A stretch of DNA of 64,000 nt, taken from assembly GCF_037126285.1 (NCBI RefSeq), contig NZ_CP147012.1, positions 4,920,676-4,984,675 on the forward strand, written 5' to 3'. A model generated the notes under the pieces. It ran no database searches. It saw only the letters and a list, made by a program, of their open reading frames with translations, and had not been told where the DNA came from. Positions 16,640 through 25,252 of this stretch are shown piece by piece. The stretch comes from Bernardetia sp. MNP-M8. Its GTDB lineage: Bacteria > Bacteroidota > Bacteroidia > Cytophagales > Bernardetiaceae. Within the stretch, counting starts at the first letter, position 1, and every line of letters starts with the position of its first letter. Made by a program: the position numbers and the translations under genes.

Positions 16640-17029
16640 ATGGAAATATTTTGTGTAGTAATGGCAATAATAATTGCCCTTTTAGAAGTAGCTATGTTTT
16701 ATGTAGCTTATAAGTTTTTAGATAAGAAATTTTTATGTGTTATTAGTTCAACTGTTTTGATAGGTTTTGGCATTGCACTTTTTACAAAAAGTATTCTAAT
16801 GCTCAGTTATACTATTGGAACTTACTTTTTTATAAGTTTTTTAGTAACTCTTTATGGTTGGCGTTCTCTCAAAGGCGAAACAAAATTGATGACAGTGGTC
16901 TTACATATTATTATGATAATTTCTTCTTTGACTTGTCTTTATTTTGAATTGTATACAGCCACAGTTTCACTTTACTTTTTGAATATTCTGATTTCTATAT
17001 TTTTATTTAGAAAAGATATTTTTAGGTAA
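16640..17029 (+). CDS. Four-helix integral membrane protein, unknown
   Basis: 129 aa, almost entirely hydrophobic, with about four transmembrane segments (residues 2-25, 33-52, 57-74, 85-122). A short polar loop GWRSLKGETKL sits between helices 3 and 4. No family was recognised. Length and composition resemble small Bacteroidota membrane proteins of unknown role. Confidence 0.55.
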   Translation: MEIFCVVMAIIIALLEVAMFYVAYKFLDKKFLCVISSTVLIGFGIALFTKSILMLSYTIGTYFFISFLVTLYGWRSLKGETKLMTVVLHIIMIISSLTCLYFELYTATVSLYFLNILISIFLFRKDIFR

Positions 17030-17062
17030 AAATTTAATTACTTAAATCAAACCATTCTTAAT

Positions 17063-17090
17063 TTTGTTGGTATTCTTAACTACCAACAAA
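17063..17090 (+). terminator. Stem-loop, possible terminator
   Basis: Perfect 10-bp stem TTTGTTGGTA / TACCAACAAA with an 8-base loop, followed by TTTATTTATT, between the membrane protein gene and mce. Confidence 0.6.
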
Positions 17091-17121
17091 TTTATTTATT
17101 ATCAAAATCAAAAAAACAACA

Positions 17122-17532
17122 ATGGCATTTTTAAGAGTAGAGCATATTGGTATTGCTATCAAAAGTCTAGAAAAATCAAATGAGCTTTTTGAAAAACTAT
17201 TTGGAAAAGAACATTATAAAGTAGAAAAAGTAGAACGAGAAGGTGTAAGTACATCATTTTTTCAGTTGGGAGAAACTAAAATCGAACTTTTAGAAGCTAC
17301 TACACAAGAAAGTGCCATCTCAAAATTTATAGAAAAAAAAGGAGAAGGAATTCATCATATTGCTTATGAAGTAGATGATATTTATGCTGAAATGAAACGT
17401 TTAGAAAGTGAAGGATTTACACTCTTGAGTCAAGAACCAAAAACAGGTGCAGACAACAAACTAATTTGTTTTTTACATCCAAAATCTACAAATGGTGTTT
17501 TGGTAGAACTTTGTCAAGAACGAAAAAGTTAG
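17122..17532 (+). CDS. mce: Methylmalonyl-CoA epimerase
   Basis: 136 aa, a VOC-superfamily enzyme. EHIGIAIKSLEKSNELFEKL, TKIELLE, GEGIHHIAYEVDDI and the C-terminal FLHPKSTNGVLVELCQ match methylmalonyl-CoA epimerases. Metal-ligand candidates are H8, the His of GIHHIAY and the Glu of VLVELCQ. It interconverts (2R)- and (2S)-methylmalonyl-CoA in the propionate-succinate pathway. The mutase genes are not in this window, and the gene appears monocistronic. Confidence 0.93.
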   Translation: MAFLRVEHIGIAIKSLEKSNELFEKLFGKEHYKVEKVEREGVSTSFFQLGETKIELLEATTQESAISKFIEKKGEGIHHIAYEVDDIYAEMKRLESEGFTLLSQEPKTGADNKLICFLHPKSTNGVLVELCQERKS

Positions 17533-17565
17533 AATAAAATTAATATTTTTGTAGGCTATCTATAA

Positions 17566-17587
17566 AAACAGGGTTTTAACCCTGTTT
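17566..17587. repeat. AAACAGGGTTTTAACCCTGTTT hairpin repeat
   Basis: An 8-bp stem AAACAGGG / CCCTGTTT with loop TTTTAA. Related copies are near 16546, 18693, 29220 and 34743. The preceding CTATCTATAAAA is shared with the end of the 294-bp repeat. Confidence 0.7.
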
Positions 17588-17720
17588 ATTAATGCGTGAA
17601 TTTTTCTAAACGAAGTCAAAATTTTGTCATTACAAAACAAATTTGTAACTTTAATTAGAAGTTTCTGTAAAAGAAAATCTAAAACAATCTATCCTAAAAT
17701 AAAATAGTATTCTCTTGCTC

Positions 17721-18635
17721 ATGATAAACTCTGAGATAAACTCTGATTCTGTTCTTTCTCCTAACGAACGGGTGATTGCTGCCATTTTAGCTGTTATCAT
17801 TCATATTTTTTTGGCAATTATTCTGTTTGTAAAACCTGTTTGGGAGCGTCCTATTCCTGCTCCTGAGCCTGCTGGTATTACGATGGTTAGTTTTGGAAAT
17901 GTAGCGACACCTACCGAAACACCTGCACCTTCTCAAACTGAATTTACGCCTTCTATTACAGAAACAGAAAATTCTGAAAACGAAACAGAACAAGTAGAAC
18001 AAACCCAAGAAGTACAAGATATTACACCTCAAAATGAAACTCAAACGCCAGATATTCAGACTACTAAAAATGACAATACAGTAAGCGTTCCTGAAACGAA
18101 AAAGGATAAAAAAGAGGAAAAAAAGGAAAAGAAGGAAGAGAAAAAAGAAGAAAAGAAAACAGAGCCAAAAGAAGTAAAAAAGGAAGAAAAACAAGAAGTA
18201 AAGGAGGAAAAGAAAGAAGAAACACCAACTCCAGTAAAAGAAGAAAAGAAAAATGATGTTACCAATAACTCAAACGAAGATGGAGATTCGAAAACTAAAG
18301 ACAAACAAGGCAATTCGGACGACCCAGAAGACAAAGGAAAAATAGGTGTAAAAGATGGGGCAGAGATTAGTGTTGTAGGTTGGAGATGGATACAAAAACC
18401 TCAACCCAACGATGCGCTAAACGAACAAGGAAAAATAGTATTTGATATTACTATTGACCAAAATGGAAATGTTATAAAAGTAGGATTAGTAGAAAAAAGC
18501 CCAACTATTGGAATTGCTACTTATACAGCCTATAAAAATGCAGTTTTAAACACAAAATTTGAACGTACACTTTCAAAACCTGCCACAGAATCAACGATAG
18601 GAAGACTGACATTCAATATTAGAGTCGGAAATTAA
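17721..18635 (+). CDS. TonB-like energy-transducer protein with a Lys/Glu-rich spacer
   Basis: 304 aa from the ATG at 17721 (a TTG lies 6 bases earlier). One transmembrane helix (about 18-40, VIAAILAVIIHIFLAIILFV) is followed by a Pro/Thr/Glu region, then a long KKEEKKEKKEEKK-type charged spacer (about 130-175) and a folded C-terminal domain (about 215-304: GKIVFDITIDQNGNVIKVGL, then FNIRVGN). This is the topology of TonB-family or TolA-like proteins spanning the periplasm. It lacks adjacent ExbB/ExbD. The spacer could be elastic or helical. Confidence 0.75.
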   Translation: MINSEINSDSVLSPNERVIAAILAVIIHIFLAIILFVKPVWERPIPAPEPAGITMVSFGNVATPTETPAPSQTEFTPSITETENSENETEQVEQTQEVQDITPQNETQTPDIQTTKNDNTVSVPETKKDKKEEKKEKKEEKKEEKKTEPKEVKKEEKQEVKEEKKEETPTPVKEEKKNDVTNNSNEDGDSKTKDKQGNSDDPEDKGKIGVKDGAEISVVGWRWIQKPQPNDALNEQGKIVFDITIDQNGNVIKVGLVEKSPTIGIATYTAYKNAVLNTKFERTLSKPATESTIGRLTFNIRVGN

Positions 18636-18692
18636 TCTTTTTTTCTAGGACTTTCGAAAAAGCAAAATAGTAAAGAATATTTTTTTTTAATT

Positions 18693-18713
18693 AAACAGGT
18701 TTTAATCCTGTTT
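18693..18713. repeat. AAACAGG-TTTTAAT-CCTGTTT hairpin repeat
   Basis: Hairpin of the same family as 17566-17587, located between the TonB-like gene and its terminator. Confidence 0.65.
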
Positions 18714-18722
18714 ATGCTTTCT

Positions 18723-18758
18723 AATAAGCACAAGACAAAATCTTGTGCTTATTTTTTT
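18723..18758 (+). terminator. Rho-independent terminator
   Basis: Stem AATAAGCACAAGA / TCTTGTGCTTATT with a 5-base loop and a run of seven T residues. Confidence 0.9.
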
Positions 18759-18936
18759 ATCAAAAAAAATAATTTTAGATTTATTTTTATAGGGGATTTT
18801 GTAAAATTTTAATTATGTTTACATTACTAACCTAAAAAACACACGCATTTTTCTGTAATTATTGATTTTTATAGAAAAGTGGATAAAAAAACACACCATT
18901 AATTAATTTTGTGATTTTTCTAAAAAAAAATAAAAC

Positions 18937-20250
18937 ATGACTTCTATTCTCAAAAAAGTTAGTCTATCGCTTCTGCTTTCCCTACTGCCTTTATTTGCTT
19001 TTGCTCAAACAACTGAATCTACTTCTACTCTTAATAGTGGAGATACAGCTTGGGTTCTGATTGCAACAGCTCTTGTTATGCTCATGACTCCTGCTGGCTT
19101 GGCACTTTTTTATGGAGGACTTTCACATAGCAAAAATACACTCAATACCGTCGGAATGAGTTATGTTTCCTTTTGTGTCGCTTCTGTAGCTTGGGTAATT
19201 GTAGGTTATTCACTTGCATTTAGTGATGGAAACGGACTTATTGGTTATTTGGATAATCTATTTTTAGAAAACATTGGTATCAACGAATTAGCTGCTAATA
19301 CTTCTATTCCTAAATTACTCTTTGTCGTTTTTCAAGGAACTTTTGCTGCTATTGCTGTCGCTATTGTGAGTGGCTCAGTTGTCGAAAGAGTAAAATTTTC
19401 TTTTTGGCTTGTGTTTTCTTTTATGTGGATTTTGCTTGTTTATAGTCCGATTACACATTGGGTTTGGGGAGGAGGTTTTTTGAGTAATAGTGGCGAATTA
19501 GATTTTGCAGGTGGAACAGTTATTCATATTAATGCAGGAGTGGCAGGACTTGTATTAGCTCTCTTGTTAGGAAAACGAAAAGATTTTGGTAAAACAACAG
19601 AAATGCCTATTTCTCTAACGCTTACTGTTGTTGGTTCGGCTCTTTTGTGGTTTGGTTGGTTTGGGTTCAATGCAGGAAGTGCTTTAGGTGCAAACGGAAC
19701 GGCTGCAAATGCGCTCTTGGTTACAAATGTAGCTGCAAGTATTGGAGGACTTTCTTGGATAGCCATCGAATGGATTAATAAGAAAAAACCTAGTTTGTTG
19801 GGAGTGGCTTCAGGTGCTGTTTCTGGTTTGGTAGGTATTACGCCTGCTTGTGGATATGTAAGTGTGAGTGGTGCGTTGGCAATTGGTCTTTTTTCTGGTC
19901 TGATAGGTTATTATGGCGTTATCAAACTCAAAAAAGTATTAGATTATGATGATACATTAGATGCTTTTGGAATACATGGGTTAGTTGGTATTTGGGGTTC
20001 TCTAGCTGCTGGTATTTTTGCAAATCCTGCTATTAATCCTGATGCTATTGGTGCTTTATATGGAAATATAGAGCAAATAGGCGTACAGTTATTGGCTATC
20101 CTAACAGTAATTGCCTATTCATCTATTGCTACAACAGTTGTTTATTTTGTGAGTGCATTTGTTACAAAAGGCGCACGAGTAGATGAAATTATGGAAAAAA
20201 CAGGACTAGATGAAGCCTATCACGGAGAAAAAGGATTTAATATTCAGTAA
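18937..20250 (+). CDS. amt: Ammonium transporter
   Basis: 437 aa with a cleavable signal peptide (about 1-23, ending AFAQ) and eleven predicted membrane helices. Conserved Amt features are present: ALFYGGL, the pore histidines in THWVWGGG and FGIHGLVG, and the C-terminal tail ARVDEIMEKTGLDEAYHGE, which normally docks the PII protein GlnK. It conducts NH4+/NH3 across the inner membrane. No glnK is adjacent, which is unusual, since amt and glnK are often linked. Its own terminator follows. Confidence 0.96.
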   Translation: MTSILKKVSLSLLLSLLPLFAFAQTTESTSTLNSGDTAWVLIATALVMLMTPAGLALFYGGLSHSKNTLNTVGMSYVSFCVASVAWVIVGYSLAFSDGNGLIGYLDNLFLENIGINELAANTSIPKLLFVVFQGTFAAIAVAIVSGSVVERVKFSFWLVFSFMWILLVYSPITHWVWGGGFLSNSGELDFAGGTVIHINAGVAGLVLALLLGKRKDFGKTTEMPISLTLTVVGSALLWFGWFGFNAGSALGANGTAANALLVTNVAASIGGLSWIAIEWINKKKPSLLGVASGAVSGLVGITPACGYVSVSGALAIGLFSGLIGYYGVIKLKKVLDYDDTLDAFGIHGLVGIWGSLAAGIFANPAINPDAIGALYGNIEQIGVQLLAILTVIAYSSIATTVVYFVSAFVTKGARVDEIMEKTGLDEAYHGEKGFNIQ

Positions 20251-20262
20251 TTGTTTTTTGTC

Positions 20263-20280
20263 GTTGGTGGGGACACCAAC
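20263..20280. repeat. GTTGGTG-CACCAAC hairpin repeat
   Basis: GTTGGTG then GGGA then CACCAAC, followed by AACGGCA. Related units occur near 27071 (decayed), 29255 and 61283, each in an intergenic 3' region. Confidence 0.65.
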
Positions 20281-20336
20281 AACGGCATGGTAATTTTTGA
20301 AATAATTACGAATTAATCTAACAAACATACAACAAG

Positions 20337-20374
20337 TTCCTATTCAATTGTTATGATTGAATAGGATTTTTTTT
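20337..20374 (+). terminator. Terminator of amt
   Basis: Stem TCCTATTCAAT / ATTGAATAGGA with a 7-8 base loop, then eight T residues. Confidence 0.9.
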
Positions 20375-20457
20375 ATTGGAAAGGAATTGTTTTTTTTATA
20401 GTTTTATTCTAAATTAAAATCTGTTTGCTTACATATAGAGGTTTATAAAACAAATAC

Positions 20458-23400
20458 ATGAACAAAATTACAAAACCAAGTAGAATCCTCAGTCCTGCCT
20501 ATCGCAAAATTAATGTGACTAGAAATGAAATAAATAATTTCAAAAGTGCATTGAATATCTGTTTGGAGCATATCAAAATAAGCGAAGAGAAAAATGAGAG
20601 TGAAGAGAACATAAAAAAATATGTAGGCGATTTTTTGCACCAAGCATTTTATCAAGAGTATTTAATCAATACAAAAGACAAAATTGATTTGGCTATTTAT
20701 GCTGGAAAAGATGCTACTAGCAATATTAGTGTTTTGATAGAAGCCAAACGACCAAGCAATAAAAGTGAGTTCTTGAAAACAGATAATCTCAATAGAAAAG
20801 CATTACAAGAACTATTGCTCTATTATTTGAGAGAACGAGTAACATTAGAAAATAATCAAATCAAATATTTGATTGCTACGAATGGCAATGAATGGTATTT
20901 TTTTAAAGGAGAAGATTTTTACAATACATTTTATAAAAATAAAAAACTGCTCAAAGAATATAACGAGTTTGTAAACAAGCAAAAGGATTCTTCCAAAAAT
21001 GAGTTATTCTACAATGAAATTGCTAAAAAATATATTGAAGAAGTAAAAGACGAATTGCCATTTCTATATATCGATATCAAAAAAGATTTTCAAGAATTTT
21101 TGCCTATCGAAAATACAGATGATGATAAGTTAGTTTCTCTGTACAAAGTATTTTCTCCGATTCATCTTTTGGCACAATCGTATGGAAATGATAGCAATCA
21201 GCTCAACAAGCAGTTTTATTACGAACTTTTGCACATCATCGGACTAGAAGAAGTAAAAGAGAAAGGCAAAAAAGTAATTCAGCGAAAAGAAAAAGGAACA
21301 CGAAATGACGGCTCACTCTTAGAAACGACTATTTTTATTTTAGAAGATAGAGATTACTTGAGAAAAGTAGATAATCTCAAAACGTATGCACAGAATAAAG
21401 AAGAACAATTATTCAATGTCGCTTTAGAGCTTTGTCTGACGTGGATAAACCGAATTTTGTTCCTCAAATTATTAGAATCTCAATTGGTAGTTTATAATCA
21501 GGATTCGAAATATAAATTTCTGAATACTGATTTCATTACTGGTTATGATGATTTGGAAGAACTGTTTTTTTCTGCTTTAGCAAAGAAAATAGAAGACCGA
21601 AACGAGCGCATAAAAGAAAAATACAATCATATTCCCTACTTAAATAGTTCGCTTTTTGAACCCAATCAATTAGAAGATACAGCTCTACGAATTTCGAACC
21701 TGAAAGAAATTGATTTAGAATTGTATGATAAAACGGTTCTGAAAGATAATCTAAAACGCCTTACTGGTGGTTTGCCTACTTTAGGATACATTTTTCGCTT
21801 TTTGGAAGCCTATGATTTTAGTGGAGAAAAAGGCGAAAAAGTAGATGAGAGCAATCAAGCCAAAACGCTTATTTCGGCTTCTGTATTGGGACTTATTTTT
21901 GAAAAAATAAATGGCTACAAAGACGGCTCGTTTTATACGCCTGCCTATATTACGATGTATATGGCTAAAGAAGCCTTGCGTAGGGCTGTCGTGCAAAAAT
22001 TCAATACGTATTATACGTGGAAATGTAGCGATTTTGAGCAGCTAAAAGAAGATTTGAAGGATTATATACGAAATGGCGATAGAGAAACTATCCGAAAAGA
22101 AGCCAATCAAATCATTAATTCACTCAAAATATGTGACCCTGCTGTGGGTTCTGGACACTTTTTGGTAAGTGCTTTGAACGAACTTATCGCCATAAAAAGC
22201 GAGCTTAGTATTTTGATAGATAAAGACGGAAAACGTTTGAATGCTTATATTCAGATTGATAACGACGAACTGATTATTGAAGACGAAAACGAAGAAATAT
22301 TTACCTACAAACCCAAAAATAAAACAAGCCAACGCCTACAAGAAACGCTTTTTCATGAAAAACAAAGTCTTATTGAAAGCTGTCTTTTTGGTGTAGATAT
22401 AAATCCAAATTCTGTCAAGATATGTAGGTTGCGTTTGTGGATAGAACTATTGAAAAATGCGTATTATACTCAAGAAAATCAACTTCAAACGCTGCCAAAT
22501 ATTGATATTAATATCAAAACTGGAAACTCTCTGATTAGTCGTTTTGAGCTAGATGAAGATTTGAAAAATGCCTTCAAAAGCAAAGATAATCCGTATAGTT
22601 TGAACGATTACAAAAATGCTGTTCAAGAATACAAAAATACCAATAACAAAGAGCGAAAAAGAGAAATTATCAAAATTATTGATACAATAAAATCAGCTTT
22701 TACAGGAACGCTAGACGGAAAATTTAAGAAAAAAATAGCATCTGCAAGAGGAAAACTAGAACAAAAACAAACCGAAGTACAAAACCTAGAAGCATTTGGA
22801 CAAAAAATAAGCAAAACTCTAAGTGCAGAACTCAAAAAACTAAAACTAGCTCTCAACAAAGCACAAGAAGAAAAAGAAGGGTTACTAAACAATGTAATTT
22901 ATCAAAATGCCTTTGAATGGCGTTTTGAGTTTCCAGAAGTCTTGAATCAAAAGGGGGAATTTGTAGGTTTTGATGTGGTGATTGGGAATCCTCCTTATGG
23001 TGTTAAAATAGTTGATAGAGAATTTATGAAAAAGGAGTATCCTAGAACAAGTTATGGACAGCTAGACACGTATAAATACTTTACAGATTTGGGTTTGAGA
23101 ATTTTAAATATTGATGGAAATATCGGTTTTATTACTTCTGATAGCTATTTAGAAAAGGAATATTTCAAAGATTTGAGAAAGTTAATGGTTTCAAAATCCG
23201 TAGAAATTACTAATATTAAGCTAGGTAACGATATTTTTGATGAGGTTAATCTACCTACTGCTATATTCAATTTGAAAAAAGGAAATTCTCAAAATAAATC
23301 CTTTTGGTTTGGAGATATTTCCTCAATCAATAGAAAAAATGTATCTATTTGTTTAAATCAATTGACTTTCTCAAGAGAACAACCTGATTATGATGAGCAA

Positions 23401-24138
23401 TTTACTATCAAAAACTCTATTTTATCAGGTAAAAAAACTATTGCATTAATTGATATATATGACCAAGTTATGGGTGTTAAAGTTTATCAAATAGGTAAGG
23501 GTAAGCCTAAGCAAACAAGTTTTGAAAAAGATAATGATATATTTATATCTAAAAAAAACAAAAACAATGAGTATGTAAAGTTTATCAGCCAAGGCATAAA
23601 TAGGTATTATTATGAGGAAAAATCAGAATACATTAGATATGGCGAATGGTTAGCTGAACCAAGGCAACCTAAGTATTTTTTTTCTGAAAAAGTAGTAGTT
23701 AGGGAGATAATAAATCCAAGAGTATTTGCTACCTACTTCAAAGAGAATTGCATAATAAAAAATGTAGCTGCTGTAATTATTAAGAGGTCAGATAATTATC
23801 AATTGGATTACCTTCTAGGCATTTTAAACTCAAAACTCATAACATATTATATTTTTGAGCAAACACCTAAATCAAATAATAAATCTTACCCTAGTTTTAA
23901 CTCTAAATTGTTAAAATCTTTACCTATTGCTGATGTGAATATAGATTCTCAAAAGAAGATAGGGAAAATCGCAATGAAAATTCTATCCTCAAAAAAACAA
24001 AATCCTGATACAGACACAAGTGCTTTAGAAAATGAAATTGATATTTTGGTTTATAAACTCTATGATTTGAGTTATGAAGAGGTTTTGCTAATTGATTCAG
24101 ATTTTGGCTTGAGTGAAGAGGAGTATAATAGAAAGTAG
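20458..24138 (+). CDS. Type IIG (Eco57I-like) restriction-modification enzyme
   Basis: 1226 aa single-chain enzyme. The N-terminus carries a PD-(D/E)xK-type nuclease core, D78 in KIDLAIYAG and E95-A-K97 in VLIEAKRPSN. A helical connector follows, then the N6-adenine methyltransferase with motif I DPAVGSGHFL (about 557-566) and catalytic motif NPPY (844-847). TPAYITMYMAKEALRRA precedes motif I, as in Eco57I-class enzymes. Residues about 860-1226 form the target-recognition region. Such proteins methylate adenine and cut near their site. No separate S, R or BREX genes are adjacent. The last codons (LIDSDFGLSEEEYNRK) are repeated in the downstream array. All motifs look intact. Confidence 0.9.
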   Translation: MNKITKPSRILSPAYRKINVTRNEINNFKSALNICLEHIKISEEKNESEENIKKYVGDFLHQAFYQEYLINTKDKIDLAIYAGKDATSNISVLIEAKRPSNKSEFLKTDNLNRKALQELLLYYLRERVTLENNQIKYLIATNGNEWYFFKGEDFYNTFYKNKKLLKEYNEFVNKQKDSSKNELFYNEIAKKYIEEVKDELPFLYIDIKKDFQEFLPIENTDDDKLVSLYKVFSPIHLLAQSYGNDSNQLNKQFYYELLHIIGLEEVKEKGKKVIQRKEKGTRNDGSLLETTIFILEDRDYLRKVDNLKTYAQNKEEQLFNVALELCLTWINRILFLKLLESQLVVYNQDSKYKFLNTDFITGYDDLEELFFSALAKKIEDRNERIKEKYNHIPYLNSSLFEPNQLEDTALRISNLKEIDLELYDKTVLKDNLKRLTGGLPTLGYIFRFLEAYDFSGEKGEKVDESNQAKTLISASVLGLIFEKINGYKDGSFYTPAYITMYMAKEALRRAVVQKFNTYYTWKCSDFEQLKEDLKDYIRNGDRETIRKEANQIINSLKICDPAVGSGHFLVSALNELIAIKSELSILIDKDGKRLNAYIQIDNDELIIEDENEEIFTYKPKNKTSQRLQETLFHEKQSLIESCLFGVDINPNSVKICRLRLWIELLKNAYYTQENQLQTLPNIDINIKTGNSLISRFELDEDLKNAFKSKDNPYSLNDYKNAVQEYKNTNNKERKREIIKIIDTIKSAFTGTLDGKFKKKIASARGKLEQKQTEVQNLEAFGQKISKTLSAELKKLKLALNKAQEEKEGLLNNVIYQNAFEWRFEFPEVLNQKGEFVGFDVVIGNPPYGVKIVDREFMKKEYPRTSYGQLDTYKYFTDLGLRILNIDGNIGFITSDSYLEKEYFKDLRKLMVSKSVEITNIKLGNDIFDEVNLPTAIFNLKKGNSQNKSFWFGDISSINRKNVSICLNQLTFSREQPDYDEQFTIKNSILSGKKTIALIDIYDQVMGVKVYQIGKGKPKQTSFEKDNDIFISKKNKNNEYVKFISQGINRYYYEEKSEYIRYGEWLAEPRQPKYFFSEKVVVREIINPRVFATYFKENCIIKNVAAVIIKRSDNYQLDYLLGILNSKLITYYIFEQTPKSNNKSYPSFNSKLLKSLPIADVNIDSQKKIGKIAMKILSSKKQNPDTDTSALENEIDILVYKLYDLSYEEVLLIDSDFGLSEEEYNRK

Positions 24139-25107
24139 TTTTTACCTCAACGACGGCTTTAATCTCGTTGACGGTTGAATATAAACCGTCGTTGAGACTC
24201 AAATGCAGCCGTCAACGAGGATTTTGTTTTGCTTATTGATTCTGATTTTGGCTTGAGTGAAGAGGAGTATAAGTGAAGAGGAGTATAATAGAAAGTAGTT
24301 TTTACCTCAACGACGGCTTTAGTCTCGTTGACGGTTGAATGTAAACCGTCGTTGAGACTCAAATGCAGCCGTCAACGAGGATTTTGTTTTGCTTATTGAT
24401 TCTGATTTTGGCTTGAGTGAAGAGGAGTATAATAAAGTATAGTGGTTTTTACCTCAACGACGGCTTTAGTCTCGTTGACGGTTGAATATAAACCGTCGTT
24501 GAGACTCAAATGCAGCCGTCAACGAGGGTTTTGTTTTGCTTATTGATTCTGATTTTGGCTTGAGTGAAGAGGAGTATAATAGAAAGTAGTTTTTATCTCA
24601 ACGACGGCTTTCGCCTCGTTGACGGTTGAATATAAACCGTCGTTGAGACTCAAATGCAGCCGTCAACGAGGATTTTGTTTTGCTTATTGATTCTGATTTT
24701 GGCTTGAGTGAAGAGGAGTATAATAGAAAGTAGTTTTTACCTCAACGACGGCTTTAGTCTCGTTGACGGTTGGTAAATATAAACCGTCGTCAGTCGTCAA
24801 ATGCAGCCGTCAACGAGGATTTTGTTTTGCTTATTGATTCTGATTTTGGCTTGAGTGAAGAGGAGTATAATAGAAAGTAGTTTTTACCTCAACGACGGCT
24901 TTAGTCTCGTTGACGGTTGAATGTAAACCGTCGTTGAGACTCAAATGCAGCCGTCAACGAGGGTTTTGTTTTGATTATTGATTCAGATTTTGCTTTAAGT
25001 GAAGAGGAGTATAATAAAGTATAATGGTTTTTATCTCAACGACGGCTTTCGCCTCGTTGACGGTTGAATGTAAACCGTCGTCAAATGCAGCCGTCAACGA
25101 GGATTTT
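24139..25107 (+). repeat. Tandem array: palindromic module alternating with copies of the RM gene's 3' end
   Basis: Seven modules start at 24146, 24306, 24453, 24597, 24741, 24888 and 25035 (spacing 160, 147, 144, 144, 147, 147). Each contains four 11-mers in the order CTCAACGACGG, CTCGTTGACGG, CCGTCGTTGAG, CCGTCAACGAG, that is a-b-a'-b'. Between modules lies a ~55-bp segment encoding the last residues of the upstream enzyme (LLIDSDFGLSEEEY) and its stop. Copies end either in NRK-stop or NKV-stop. Copies 5 and 7 have lost part of the third 11-mer, and the segment after copy 1 has a 16-bp internal duplication. There is no start codon in frame with the tails. Confidence 0.93.
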
Positions 25108-25146
25108 GCCCATAAAAGACAAAACTTAATATTGTCTAATAACCTT

Positions 25147-25175
25147 GTTTTGCAGACAAAATAACCCGTTTTGCA
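25147..25175 (+). promoter_or_regulatory. Candidate LytTR operator upstream of the lytS-lytTR operon
   Basis: Two direct GTTTTGCA half-sites start at 25147 and 25168, exactly 21 bases apart, 78 bases before the kinase start. The same arrangement, with the shared core TTTTGCAGACAAAA, lies 70 bases before the serine hydrolase gene. LytTR proteins bind paired direct repeats separated by two helical turns. Assignment to this regulator is inference. Confidence 0.5.
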
Positions 25176-25252
25176 AATTAAGTTTGTTTAAATATTCATA
25201 ACTATAGACTTTTGACCTATTAATCAGTTAATTAATTTTAATTCTTTCTAAT

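Noticed and set aside
17787-18334. Minus-strand ORFs rich in Phe/Ser opposite the TonB-like gene
   Set aside because: They mirror the Lys/Glu-rich coding repeat (AAA/GAA codons) and have no protein-like composition.
20458-24138. BREX PglX methylase
   Set aside because: An N-terminal nuclease motif is present and no other BREX genes (pglZ, brxC, brxL) are in the window, so a self-contained type IIG enzyme fits better.
23924-24362. Minus-strand ORFs across the array encoding repeated MSLNDGL-type peptides
   Set aside because: They are the reverse reading of the repeat units, with no independent start region or homology.
24139-25107. CRISPR array
   Set aside because: Units are ~145 bp and nearly all repeat, with no short unique spacers and no cas genes; the segments between modules are copies of the upstream gene's end.
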